Positions 33,742 to 44,505 of a stretch of 64,000 nucleotides of DNA are shown piece by piece. The DNA is from Megaustenia siamemsis (lineage: Eukaryota > Mollusca > Gastropoda > Stylommatophora > Ariophantidae), in the NCBI GenBank assembly GCA_032433765.1, contig JAVIAB010000159.1:60617043-60681042 (forward strand), in the 5' to 3' direction. A program made the translations under genes and the position numbers. A model generated the notes under the pieces. The model had not been told where the DNA came from. It searched no databases and saw nothing but the letters and a program-made list of their open reading frames with translations. Each line of letters begins with the position of its first letter. Position 1 is the stretch's first letter.

Positions 33742-36280
33742 CTGTCTTCCCCCACTTCACAAGGTTGCATGCTGATGGTAGAAGGTCGTACATCGATTGT
33801 CATCTGTCTTCCCACACTTCACAAGGTTGTCTGGTGATGGTAGAAGGTCGTACATCGATTGTCATCTGTCTTCCCCCACTTCACAAGGTTGCATGCTGAT
33901 GGTAGAAGGTCGTACATCGATCGTCATCTGTCTTCCCCCACTTCACAAGGTTGCATGCTGATGGTAGAAGATCGTACATCGATTGTCATCTGTCTTCTCC
34001 CACTTCACAAGGTTGCATGCTGATGGTAGAAGGTCGTACATCGATTGTCATCTGTCTTCCCCCACTTCACAAGGTTGCATGCTGATGGTAGAAGGTCGTA
34101 CATCGATTGTCATCTGTCTTCCCCCACTTCACAAGGTTGCATGCTGATGGTAGAAGGTCGTACATCGATTGTCATCTGTCTTCCCCCACTTCACAAGGTT
34201 GCATGCTTATGGTAGAAGGTCGTACATCGATTGTCATCTGTCTTCCCCCACTTCACAAGGTTGCATGCTGATGGTAGAAGGTCGTACATCGATTGTCATC
34301 TGTCTTCCCCCACTTCACAAGGTTGCATGCTGATGGTAGAAGGTCGTACATCGATCGTCATCTGTCTTCCCACACTTCACGAGGTTGCATGCTGATGGTA
34401 GAAGGTCGTACATCGATTGTCATCTGTCTTCCCCCACTTCACAAGGTTGTATGCTGATGGTAGAAGGTCGTACATCGATTGTCATCTGTCTTCCCCCACT
34501 TCACGAGGTAACATGCTGATGGTTGAAGGTCGTACATTGATTGTCATCTGTCTTCCCCCACTTCACGAGGTTGCATGCTGATGGTTGAAGGTCGTACATT
34601 GATTGTCATCTGTCTTCCCCCACTTCACGAGGTTGCATGCTGATGGTTGAAGTTCGTACATTGATTGTCATATGTCTTCCCCCACTTCACAAGGTTGCAT
34701 GCTGATGGTAGAAGGTCGTACATCGATTGCCATCTGTCTTCCCCCACTTCACAAGGTTGCATGCTGGTGGTAGAAGGTCGTACATCGATTGTCATCTGTC
34801 TTCCCACACTTCACGAGGTTGCATGCTGATGGTAGAAGGTCGTACATCGATTGTCATCTGTCTTCCCCCACTTCACAAGGTTGCATGCTGATGGTAGAAG
34901 GTCGTACATCGATTGTCATCTGTCTTCCCCCACTTCACGAGGTTGTATGCTGATGGTAGAAGGTCGTACATCGATTGTCATCCGTCTTCCCCCACTTCAC
35001 AAGGTTGTATGCTGATGGTAGAAGGTCGTACATCGATTGCCATCTGTCTTCCCACACTTCACGAGGTTGCATGCTGATGGTAGAAGGTCGTACATCGATT
35101 GTCATCTGTCTTCCCCCACTCCACAAGGTTGCATGCTGATGGTAGAAGGTCGTACATCGATTGTCATCTGTCTTCCCCCACTTCACAAGGTTGCATGCTG
35201 ATGGTAGAAGGTCGTACATCGATTGTCATCTGTCTTCCCCCACTTCACAAGGTTGCATGCTGATGGTAGAAGGTCGTACATCGATCGTCATCTGTCTTCC
35301 CCCACTTCACGAGGTTGCATGTTGATGGTAGAAGGTCGTACATCAATTGTCATCTGTCTTCCCCCACTTCACAAGGTTGTATGCTGATGGTAGAAGGTCG
35401 TACATCGATTGTCATCTGTCTTCCCCCACTTCACGAGGTAACATGCTGATGGTTGAAGGTCGTACATTGATTGTCATCTGTCTTCCCCCACTTCACGAGG
35501 TTGCATGCTGATGGTTGAAGTTCGTACATTGATTGTCATCTGTCTTCCCCCACTTCACAAGGTTGCATGCTGATGGTAGAAGGTCGTACATCGATTGCCA
35601 TCTGTCTTCCCCAACTTCACAAGGTTGCATGCTGGTGGTAGAAGGTCGTACATCGATTGTCATCTGTCTTCCCACACTTCACGAGGTTGCATGCTGATGG
35701 TAGAAGGTCGTACATTGATTGTCATCTGTCTTCCCCCCCCCCCCCCCCTCACAAGGTTGCATGCTGATGGTAGAAGGTCGTACATCGATTGTCATCTGTC
35801 TTCCCCCACTTCACGAGGTTGTATGCTGATGGTAGAAGGTCGTACATCGATTGTCATCCGTCTTCCCCCACTTCACAAGGTTGTATGCAGATGGTAGAAG
35901 GTCGTACATCGATTGCCATCTGTCTTCCCACACTTCACGAGGTTGCATGCTGATGGTAGAAGGTCGTACATCGATTGTCATCTGTCTTCCCCCACTTCAT
36001 AAGGTTGTATGCTGGTGGTAAAAGGTCGTACATCGATTGTCATCTGTCTTCCCCCACTTCACGAGGTTGTATGCTGATGGTAGAAGGTCGTACATCGATT
36101 GTCATCTGTCTTCCCCCATTTCACGAGGTTGCATGCTGATGGTAGAAGGTCGTACATCGATTGTCATCTGTCTTCCCACACTTCACGAGGTTGCATGCTG
36201 ATGGTAGAAGGTCGTACATCGATTGTCATCTGTCTTCCCCCACTTCACAAGGTTGTATGCTGATGGTAGAAGGTCGTGCA
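33676..36280. repeat. 62-bp minisatellite within LINE R
   Basis: About 42 copies with an exact 62-base period. On the minus strand the unit encodes MYDLLPSACNLVKWGKTDD, a segment of the LINE R protein between its post-RT region and its Cys-rich region, so the array is amplified coding sequence. As 62 is not a multiple of three, each added unit shifts the frame. A 15-unit (930-bp) block carrying the rare variant CACGAGGTAACATG recurs at 34501 and 35431. One unit contains a C homopolymer near 35735. Confidence 0.95.
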
Positions 36281-36282
36281 GC

Positions 36283-38161
36283 GGTGTCATATGTCACATG
36301 TCATTCCATGTTTGTGTCCTCTGCAAGGCCATATTCCATGTGGTCCATTGGCCTTGCTCCATTTGTTGTGCTGACTTTTGTACACGCTTGTTCTCCTGGA
36401 CATCTCTGATCTCCCGGACTACCATGTCCCTACGTTGTCTATTTGATGCCTTTGACCACAATCGGATGTTTCCGTGACCAAATCCACGTCTGTTGGTCTG
36501 CGTGTAGCCCATTACTTCCTTTAGCTGGAGACTCTCACGTGCTTCGTGTACTGCTGCACACGCCTGCCACTTCCGACCGGTCTTCACTGTGGGTTCCACT
36601 GTTCGGACAGTCTCGTCTGACGAACTTTGCAGCATAACTGCCCGTCTGGTCTTGCCGGATTTATATTGCTCTAGGACTGACTTGAAAGGAAGGACCAACG
36701 TGGCTTTCTTACAATACAGCGCAACATCCGTCAGACCTGGTGGTACTCCCAGCCATTTCCGCGTGTACCTGCTGATCTTGCTCTCCATCGCTACCACCGT
36801 ACTTGAGCTGATCTCGTATATCAGAAGAGGCCATAGCAGTTTTGGTATCAACATGAACTGGAGGCACCAGATTTTAAACTTTCCTAAAAGTCTACTCCTA
36901 TCGAAGATATGTAGCCCTTGCTCTGCCGTCTCTCTTACTCTCTGGACTGCTTTCGTGTCTTTCAATGAGGCGGCATATACTCTGCCTAGACTCTTTATTG
37001 GCTCCTCGCAGACGGTTGGGAGCATCTGTTTAGCCACACTGAATGTGACTTGCTTGGTCTTCCCTCGTCTGATGGATAGGCTTCGTGACTTCCTTGGTTT
37101 GAAGCTCATCCGGCACCACACAATGAGTACGGCCATGCGTTCACGCATGCTGCGGGCGTGGCATGTTCTGATGCTAGGACCGTGGTGTCATCCATAAATG
37201 CTCTAAGTGGTGGCATGTGGTACCCACCTCGAAGGTCTGGTCCTTTTCCAACTCCCTCTGCTGCCTTTAGTATTATCAGCATCGCCATCACGAAGATTAT
37301 GGGCGAAATTTTACAGCCCATCACAATGCCGACTTGCAATTCTATCAAGTCGGTCGTGTATTCCTTTGTGGAAAAACGCACAGTGAAGCCGGTAAAATAC
37401 AGTCTGAGCATGGCGGTCACACTCTGGGGTACATGGTACATTCGGAAAGCCTGCCAAATCATCTGACGTGGGACTGATCCATATGCGTTAGCAAGATCCA
37501 CCAATATGACGTCTAGATCTAGCTTCTCGGTTTTTGCTCTCTGTATCGCGTCCCATATCATTGTCGCGTGCTCCAAGCATCCGGGGACACCATGGACTCC
37601 CCCTTCTGTATCCGTTCTCCATGTGGTACGAGGTGAGTCTCTTTGCCATTACAGAAAAGAATACTTTACCTTCCACATTCAGTAGGGAGATTGGTCTGAA
37701 CTGTGTATTCTCATTTGAGTTCAGTTCCTCTGGAATGTACACGCCATTGGCCTTCTTCCATTCCTGGCTTGCAATCTGCCTCTTCCATGCACTCCTGAAC
37801 AGCCGGTGCAGTCGCTTCAGTACCTCTGGACATCTTTTGTAAACCGCGTATGGAACGCCATTTGGACCTGGGGCTGAGTTGTTGCAGGCTCTGTGAACTA
37901 CATTAGCCACTTCTTGTCGCGTCGGAGGCCTCTCATTGAATGGGGTGCCCGGTTCGCTCGCCACATCAGCCCTGTCATCGACTTAAGCGGTTCAACTCTC
38001 TGGCTGTCCGAATAGGTCTCTCTTAGATGTTTCTCTAGATCTTCCTTGCTGACTTTTAATGTTCCAGATCTTGGTGGTTCAAACAGCTCCTTTGCAAACT
38101 TGAACGAGTCTTTGAAGAACGTTTCCCTGGCCTTCTTGGTTGCTTTTCTTTTCCGATACAA
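36283..38161 (-). pseudogene. LINE R reverse transcriptase, broken
   Basis: Down the minus strand: pre-RT basic region (38161-37898), RT start with NNSAPGPNGVPYAVYKR and RPISLLNVEGKVFF (37964-37488), block A in VILVDLANAYGSVP, block B-like MGCKISPIIF, and the catalytic AFMDDTTVLA (37576-37106). The 284-residue post-RT region (37148-36294) reads FKPRKSRSLSIRRGK, LLWPLLIYEI and RRDMVVREIRDVQE. Three frameshifts separate these frames, near 37950, 37600 and 37130. The protein would carry out target-primed reverse transcription; this copy is dead. Confidence 0.85.
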
Positions 38162-38454
38162 TCTTTCTGCTCTACCCAGTGCCTTATGTTGGGATTTTAG
38201 ATGCTGTCATACCTGATGTAGTGCTTTCTTCTCTCCTTCTGAAGCTTTCTTGACATGTTTTCTGGCATAGTTTTTCTGCCACCTAATCTCTTCTATTTGG
38301 TTTTGTCGTCTGCTTTACTGTGGTTCGTGCTCGTCCTTACTTCCTTTGTACGTAAGCCTAATTCCTTGGCGCAATAATAATAGACCACTTCGCCTATGCT
38401 TTCAAGCTTCTGGGACACGTTCAGCCGTTCATGGTGGTGGTCTATGGCTTTTGC

Positions 38455-38775
38455 TAGTGACTTTTCTAACTTCTCCCAGACTACTGTGTTGCTTCTGACC
38501 TGTCTAACTTCTCCCAGACTAATGTGTTGCTAGTGACTTGTCTAACTTCTCCCAGACTACTGTGTTGCTTCTGACCTGTCTAACATCTCCCAGACTAATG
38601 TGTTGCTAGTGACTTGTCTAACTTCTCCCAGACTACTGTGTTGCTTCTGACCTGTCTAACTTCTTCCAGACTAATGTGTTGCTAGTGACTTGTCTAACTT
38701 CTCCCAGACTACTGTGTTGCTTCTGACCTGTCTAACTTCTCCCAGACTAATGTGTTGCTAGTGACTTGTCTAATG
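38455..38775. repeat. 38-39-bp minisatellite in LINE R 5' coding part
   Basis: About eight units alternating two forms (CTCCCAGACTACTGTGTTGC and CTCCCAGACTAATGTGTTGC contexts). The minus strand unit encodes RSNTVVWEKLEKS, in frame with the LINE R sequence that continues as LAKAIDHHHERLNVSQK to the left, so this array is also amplified coding sequence. Confidence 0.85.
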
Positions 38776-38819
38776 GTATTGGCAAAATGAACGATAATGG
38801 TTAGAGGCTTCTAGAATTT

Positions 38820-39960
38820 TGTTCCCTTAACAATCTGTGGGCTACCAACACCTTCTTCATCGTTAAGAACCGACAAAAAGCAACATGGTGCCACCGAAGG
38901 TCCGTACATTGGCACCAGCAAGACTTTGTCCTAGTTCGCAGACAACACTTAAATAATGTTAGAGTAACCAGAGCATACCATAGCGTAAACTGTGACACAC
39001 AACCCACACTTGTCATTAGTAAAGTGAAGGCAACCACCAACAGGATACACAAATCTAGAGAACCAGCCAGTCCTAAGATTAATATCGCTGCAACAAAATT
39101 ACCCGACAACCAAGTTCTGTTCACGAATGCCTTCCAGAAACGCACTGAAAGAGCAGAAGACCACGACAGTGTCGATGATTCATTGAACCAACTAAAGTCG
39201 CGCATCATTGACTGTGGAATCTCTTCTCTTGTTAAAGATAAACATTCTACCAACAATTGGGCTCAAGAAAACTCGATGAATCTCATACCACTTGTAGAGA
39301 AAACAAGGTTTTCATAACCTTCAAGAATTACCCATGTTTGATCACAAAAGACCAATTCAAATAAGCAATATCAGACACGCAAGAGGAATAAAAGAGGTAT
39401 GCGAATGAGTATTGGTCAAATCTGTGCTCTACGATCCAGAAAGCTTCTCAGCTGCGCGATTCTAGAACTATGTACAACAACATAAAGATTGCTCTAGGAC
39501 CAAACATTTTAAAAATTGCTCTCTTAAAAGACGCAAACGGTGAGCCTATCAGTGACAACTAAACAGCTGGAAAGATGGGTCGAACATTACTCAAGTCTCT
39601 ACTCTGAAGACAGACCAGCAAGTCAACTCCTAGACCAGCTATTCCACCCCCCCCCCCAATAAAAAAAAATATACAACTGGATAAAGAACCCACAGAGAAG
39701 GAACTTCATGATGTTATTAATTACCACCCGCGTGGAACAGCCTCAGGTAACAATATACTCGCCGAAGTACTGAAGGACAATCTTGAACCACTCCTGTCCA
39801 ACCTTTACAAACTCCTTGTCCAATGCTGGAGAAACAGATATACTCCAGGCAAAGAAAGATACCGAGATTGTAGCGTTATACAAGAATAAAGGGAACAAGG
39901 GAGATTGTAATAACTATAGGGTTATCTCCCTCCTGAGTATAAGTGGAAATGTGAAATGAA
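38820..39960 (+). mobile_element. LINE family F, endonuclease end to RT start
   Basis: Plus-strand frames read the end of an APE endonuclease and the linker (LWATNTFFIVKNRQKATW, HWHQQDFVLVRRQHLNNVRV, VISKVKATTNR). A 97-residue frame is at 39024-39317. A decayed RT start follows: LDKEPTEKELHDVINY, LLSNLYKLLVQCW. The sequence breaks off at about 39960 in AT-rich DNA. Stops and a poly-C run (39645-39657) interrupt it. It is the only copy of this family here. Confidence 0.8.
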
Positions 39961-40248
39961 AAGAAAAAATAGATATAGAACAAAATTCGAAAAAAAAAAC
40001 ATATGGTTAAAGCTTCACGTAAGAAGAGAACAGCACTAAGCAAAACGAAGTTTCTGCTCAATAGGCCCTAAGAAGGAACAAACATATAACACACATATGT
40101 ATTTAAAATAAACATATATATATATATATAATCATTTCGAACGAAAAAAGAAATAAAAAGAAAATTAAAAATAAAACCTTCCCTGCATAATTTCACAAAA
40201 CAAAAAATAAATGAAAATAAGCATTTATTTAAGTGGTATCATACTTAC
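39961..40248. other. AT-rich spacer
   Basis: A-rich sequence with a short (TA)n run near 40110-40130. Nothing coding is seen. Confidence 0.5.
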
Positions 40249-40360
40249 AGATCTTCTGAACACAACACTATCTAGCTGCTTGCAGCAACGTTCGGAAAAA
40301 GATTGTAAAGATTCTAACTGGCCAGCCTTAAATACAATACCTGATATGGCCCCGCCCATA
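40249..40360 (-). promoter_or_regulatory. Candidate promoter and noncoding first exon
   Basis: Minus strand order: GC box GGGCGGGGCC (about 40358-40349), TATA-like TATTTAAGG (40334-40326), then about 75 bases and a strong splice donor CT|GTAAGTATG (donor at 40248). The spacing suits a polymerase II promoter with a short untranslated exon. No downstream coding exon is seen, so this is only a candidate. Confidence 0.3.
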
Positions 40361-40494
40361 ACATCTCTTTAATCTGTCCATTAGGGAATAGACAAACGAT
40401 TGCAGTGCTGCGGCATAGCTGATAGTAAGGAGACAGTGGGCGTAACGGGAGCCAGTGGGCGTAGGTTGTAACGTGTACTTTAATAAAGTAATGT

Positions 40495-41072
40495 GTTATT
40501 AATAGTTATTCATGAAATTCAACTGTCATTCATAGTCATTCATCTGTCATCCGCAGACACTCATCTGCCACTCGTAGTCATTCATGTCATTCGTGCTGAA
40601 GTCGGATGTGTTGGGCCGAAAGGCGCATGTATAACAGTTATACTGCAAACCAAAACACAACGCAGACACGTCCACTACGTCCTTGTAAGGGCGGATGATG
40701 AAGAGGGATATTCTAGTCTACCACGATACTCTAGAATACTTTAGTCATCGGGCGAACGCAACCAACCACCAGCCATTTTAGTCATTTATCTGTCATCAGT
40801 ATTCATTCAACTGTCATTCAAAAATCGTTAATGTCACCCATCTGTCATTTATAGTTATTATTATAATTAATCTGTCATCTGTAGTCACTCAGCTGTCATT
40901 TATGGTCACCCATGTCATTCATTTGTCGGAAACAAATTCTTGTCATTCTCATCTGTCATTCGTAGTCATTAATATGTCAGTATATTACTCTTCTGTTATT
41001 CAGAGTCACACATGTTATCTCTCTGTCACTCATAATCATCCAAGTCATCCATCTTCCAGTTATAGTCACTCA
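40495..41072. repeat. TCAT-rich minisatellite, left half
   Basis: Irregular tandem of GTCATTCATCTGTCATTCAT- and ATAGTCACTCAT-like units of about 14-30 bp, interrupted by about 170 bases of unrelated sequence at 40598-40770. It continues at 43115 beyond a LINE. Confidence 0.9.
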
Positions 41073-43110
41073 TCATCATCATCGTGTGCCTTCTCCGCAA
41101 CGAAGGTTGGCTACCATGGATCGCCATTCTACTCTGTTTCTTGCTTTGATGGTGCAGGTTGTCATAGATTGACTTGTCCATCTTTTGATGTTACTCATGT
41201 TAGTCTTGGTCTGTCTTTGCCTCTTTTACCTTGTATTTTTCCTTCCAATATTACTTTTAGTAGGCTGTTGTGTCTTTTAACATGGCCCAAAAATTTCATT
41301 TGTCTTGTCTTAATTGTATTTAGTAGTTCTCTTTTTATTTTCATTGTTTTAAAACTTTATCGTTTGTTAACTTTTGTTTCCATCCAATTCTACCTATTCT
41401 TCTATAAATCCACATTTCAAAGGATTCAATTTTCTGTTCTGTTTTCGTGTCTAATGTCCATGTTTCTGCGCCATACAGAAATATTGAGAAGACGTAACAT
41501 TTTGCCATTCTTAGTTTCAGCCCTGTTGATATTTGTTTTGTTGTTAGTATAATTTTCATGGCATTAAAATTACTTTTTGCCATACCTATTCTTTTGTTTA
41601 TTTCAGTTTTGCATTTTCCAACATTGGTTATAGTATGTCCCAGGTAGTTATAACTTTGGACTGTCTCCAGATGTATTCCCTCAACTGTGATATTTAATTG
41701 TAAGTCTTGAGAGTTTTCTTTGTTTATGATCATAGTTTTAGTCTTTTTGATATTCATTTCTAGTCCATATTTTTTGCTTGTTATGTTTATCACATTAAGC
41801 AATTGTTGTAGGTCTTTAGGATTTTCTGCTAGTAGAACAGTATCATCAGCATATCTCAGGTTATTGGTTATCTTTCCATTAATGTTTAGGCCTGGTATCT
41901 CTGAGATGTTTTTGAAGATTTGCTCAGTGTATAGATTGAACAAGCTTGGTGATAGGATGCATCCTTGTCTTACTCCTCTTTTTATGTCCATGGGTGTAGA
42001 GTTCTCCTTGTTATATCTTATTATTGCTGTTTGCTCCCAGTACAAATTACATATTAGTCGTATGTCTGCGTCGTCTAGATTTATATCCTTTAGGCAGTCT
42101 ATAAGTTGGTTATGGTGTATTCTATGGAAAGCTTTGGTGTAGTCTATAAAGCAGGCAAAAATTGGTTTCTTTACTTCTGTGTACTTTTCAATCAATGTTC
42201 TCATGCTGAATATGGCTTCTTTTGTTCCACTGTTTTTCCTGAATCCAAATTGTTGCTCATCTAATTCAGTATTGATTTGATTCTGAATCCTTCCCTGTAT
42301 AACTTTTAGTAAAATTTTTGGTACCTGGCTCATTAGGAGTATTGTTCTGAAGTCACTGCATTCAACTGCGCCATTATTTTTAGGCAATGCAAAGAAAGTT
42401 GATGTTTATAGATCGTTTGGTATGTATCCTGTATGGTATATGTCATTGCATATGTCTGTGATCACTTCGACGCCAAATTCTTCTAGAGCCTATATCATCC
42501 CTATTTGTATATTGTCAGGCCCAGCTGCTTTTCCCTTTTTCATTGTTTTTATAGCTTTTTCTACTTCAGATTTCAGGATTTTATAGTTGTATGTACATTT
42601 TATGTCTGGCTTTTTGTCCCTTTCATCATGAAATAATTCTGTTATATATTCTTGCCTCTATCTATTTTATCTTTGTTGTCTGATAGCATTCTTCCCTCTG
42701 TATTTGCTATATATCCGATTCCTGCAGCTTTCTTGTCTTAATTCGTCATTCTCTTTATTTCTGTGTGCATCTCTCTTAGTTTTTGTTTACTTTCCATAGT
42801 TTCGATTTCTAGACATCTTTGGTTGAGCCAGTCTTCTTTTGCCTTTTTGCACATTCTCCGTATTGCATTGTCTATATCCTTGTATCTGGCAGTGTTTTTC
42901 GCTTGTCTTCTTTCTTCCATGTTTTCTTATATTTTGTTTATTATCCATTTTTGTTACTTTCCTTTTTGGGCAAGGCGTTGCAGGATTCTTGCATGCTGTT
43001 TTTTATGCATAGCCATTTTGTTGTGACTTTTTCCTCAGGATTTTCTCTTCTGTACTGCTCAATCCCCTCTTTTAGTAGCTTCTGATATGTGTTATTTACT
43101 CTTTCCGCGG
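41073..43110 (-). mobile_element. LINE family B, minus-strand copy
   Basis: It runs from a CATCATCATCATCG 3' terminus at 41073 to about 43110 and splits the TCAT-rich array. It covers the linker (RRMCKKAKEDWLNQRC near 42820), the RT and the C-terminus. The endonuclease is missing, so it is 5'-truncated. Confidence 0.92.
41341..42387 (-). pseudogene. Family B reverse transcriptase (348-residue open frame)
   Basis: The longest uninterrupted RT frame in the window. In order: DFRTILLMSQVPKILLKVI, EQQFGFRKNSGTKEA, block A CFIDYTKAFHRIHH, block B RQGCILSPSLFNLY, catalytic RYADDTVLLAE, thumb KKYGLEMNIKKTKTM, then NYLGHTITNVGKC and FLYGAETWTL. Both catalytic aspartates and the block-A aspartate are intact. 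A stop lies just upstream of 42387, where TSTFFALPKNNG would continue the domain start, and another after VLKQ. The element lacks an endonuclease, so it is unlikely to move by itself. Confidence 0.9.
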
Positions 43111-43114
43111 TGCC

Positions 43115-44010
43115 TCTCATTAAGAGTCACTCATATCATTCATATATCATTTATAGACATTCATGTCATTCATCTGTCATTCATAATAATCCATCTGTCA
43201 TTCGCAGTAATTCTTAGTAACTCATGTCATTCATTTGACAGTAATAGGCACTCATGTTATTCATATGACATTCATAGTCGTTAATGGCATTAGTCTGTCT
43301 TTCCTAGTCGGTCATCTGTAATTCATAGCCTTGATGTCATTCATCTCTCATCTATAGCAATCCCTGTGTCACACATGCCATTCATCTGTAAGTAATATTC
43401 GCTCGTGTTATTCATATGTCTGTCATACTTTAAATGCCATCTATCTGTCATTGGTAGTTACTTATGTCATTCATCTGTCATTCACTGTCATTCATTTATC
43501 ATTCATAGTCAATCATGTCATTCATCTGTCAATAATTGTCGCTATGTCATTCATCGATCATTTTTATTCATTCATCTCTCAATTATAGTCACTCATATCA
43601 TTCATAGTCAATCATGTCATTCATCTGTCAATAATTGTCGCTATGTCATTCATCGATCATTTTTAAGCATTCATCTCTCATTTATAGTCAGTCATGTTAT
43701 TCATAGTGCCTGTGCTATTCATATTCAGTCATAGTCATCCATATCATCAATCTGTCAGTCATTATCATCCATGTCTTTCATCTGTCATTTGTTGTAATTC
43801 ATGTCAGATATAGTCTCTCATGCCATTTAACGGTCTTTCATAGTCGCTCATGTTATTTATCTGCCAGTCATAGTCGCTGATGTTATTCATCTGCCAGTCA
43901 TAGTCGCTCATGTTATTCATCTGCCAGTCATAGTCGCTCATGTTATTCATCTGCCAGTCATAGTCACTTGTTCATTCATCTGTCAGTCATAGTCACTCAT
44001 ATCATTCATA
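43115..44010. repeat. TCAT-rich minisatellite, right half
   Basis: Same TCATTCATCTGTCATTCATA motifs as left of the LINE. At 43850-43960 it is nearly regular, with TCATAGTCGCTCATGTTATT plus CATCTGCCAG (30 bp) repeated four times. A block at 43485-43560 is repeated at 43602-43680. The next 180 bases (44011-44190) are AT-rich with nothing recognised. Confidence 0.9.
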
Positions 44011-44189
44011 GTCTTAAAAAAAAGAGGCCTAAAACTGTTTGAGACGAATCTCGATTCTTTCATTATTACAATAAACTGAGCATCTGTTTCTTTTTCACAC
44101 TTTATCCATTATATGTGGCTATTTCATTTGTTGTTTCATTAAAATAAAGTTTTGCTATAACGATTATCAAAATCCATTGTTTTTATTTC

Positions 44190-44505
44190 TTCTTCTGCTT
44201 TTCTTTCACATTTGCCTTTCAGCGTCGTATGGGAGATATAATTTGCGGTCTTTTTCCCTTCTGTTCGCATCTGCTAGTGCTTCTGATAGTCCATCCGATC
44301 CATCTTTTTCGTGGTCAGCCATTGGGTCTGGTGTTCTCACAACGTTTGTTGAAGGCTCCTTGTGTTGTGCTTTGATCTTTCTGCCTTGTCCAAACCATTG
44401 TATCTTGTCATCTTCTTCCTCTTCTGCATTTCAGCTCCCGGTAGAGCATATGTCTTCAACATTTTCCAAGTCGTTCTCTTTCTTGCTCTAATTTTAAGAT
44501 CGTTC
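44190..44505 (-). mobile_element. LINE family C, C-terminal fragment
   Basis: Similar to 61540-62020: both share reversed GGAGATATAATTTGCGGTCTT and GGTGTTCTCACAACGTTTG. The minus strand reads decayed C-terminal residues of family C. Confidence 0.8.

Larger units (their letters stand above)
33043..38450 (-). mobile_element. LINE family R with internal minisatellite
   Basis: One retrotransposon copy covering the pre-RT region, RT, post-RT region and C-terminal domain on the minus strand, expanded by a 2.6-kb tandem array inside its coding sequence. The FMDD-type RT and C-terminal architecture resemble LINEs that carry a restriction-like endonuclease instead of APE. The exact clade is not certain. 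Confidence 0.8.

Noticed and set aside
33676..36280. CRISPR array
   Set aside because: Units are contiguous with no unique spacers, and the DNA is eukaryotic. The unit is LINE coding sequence.
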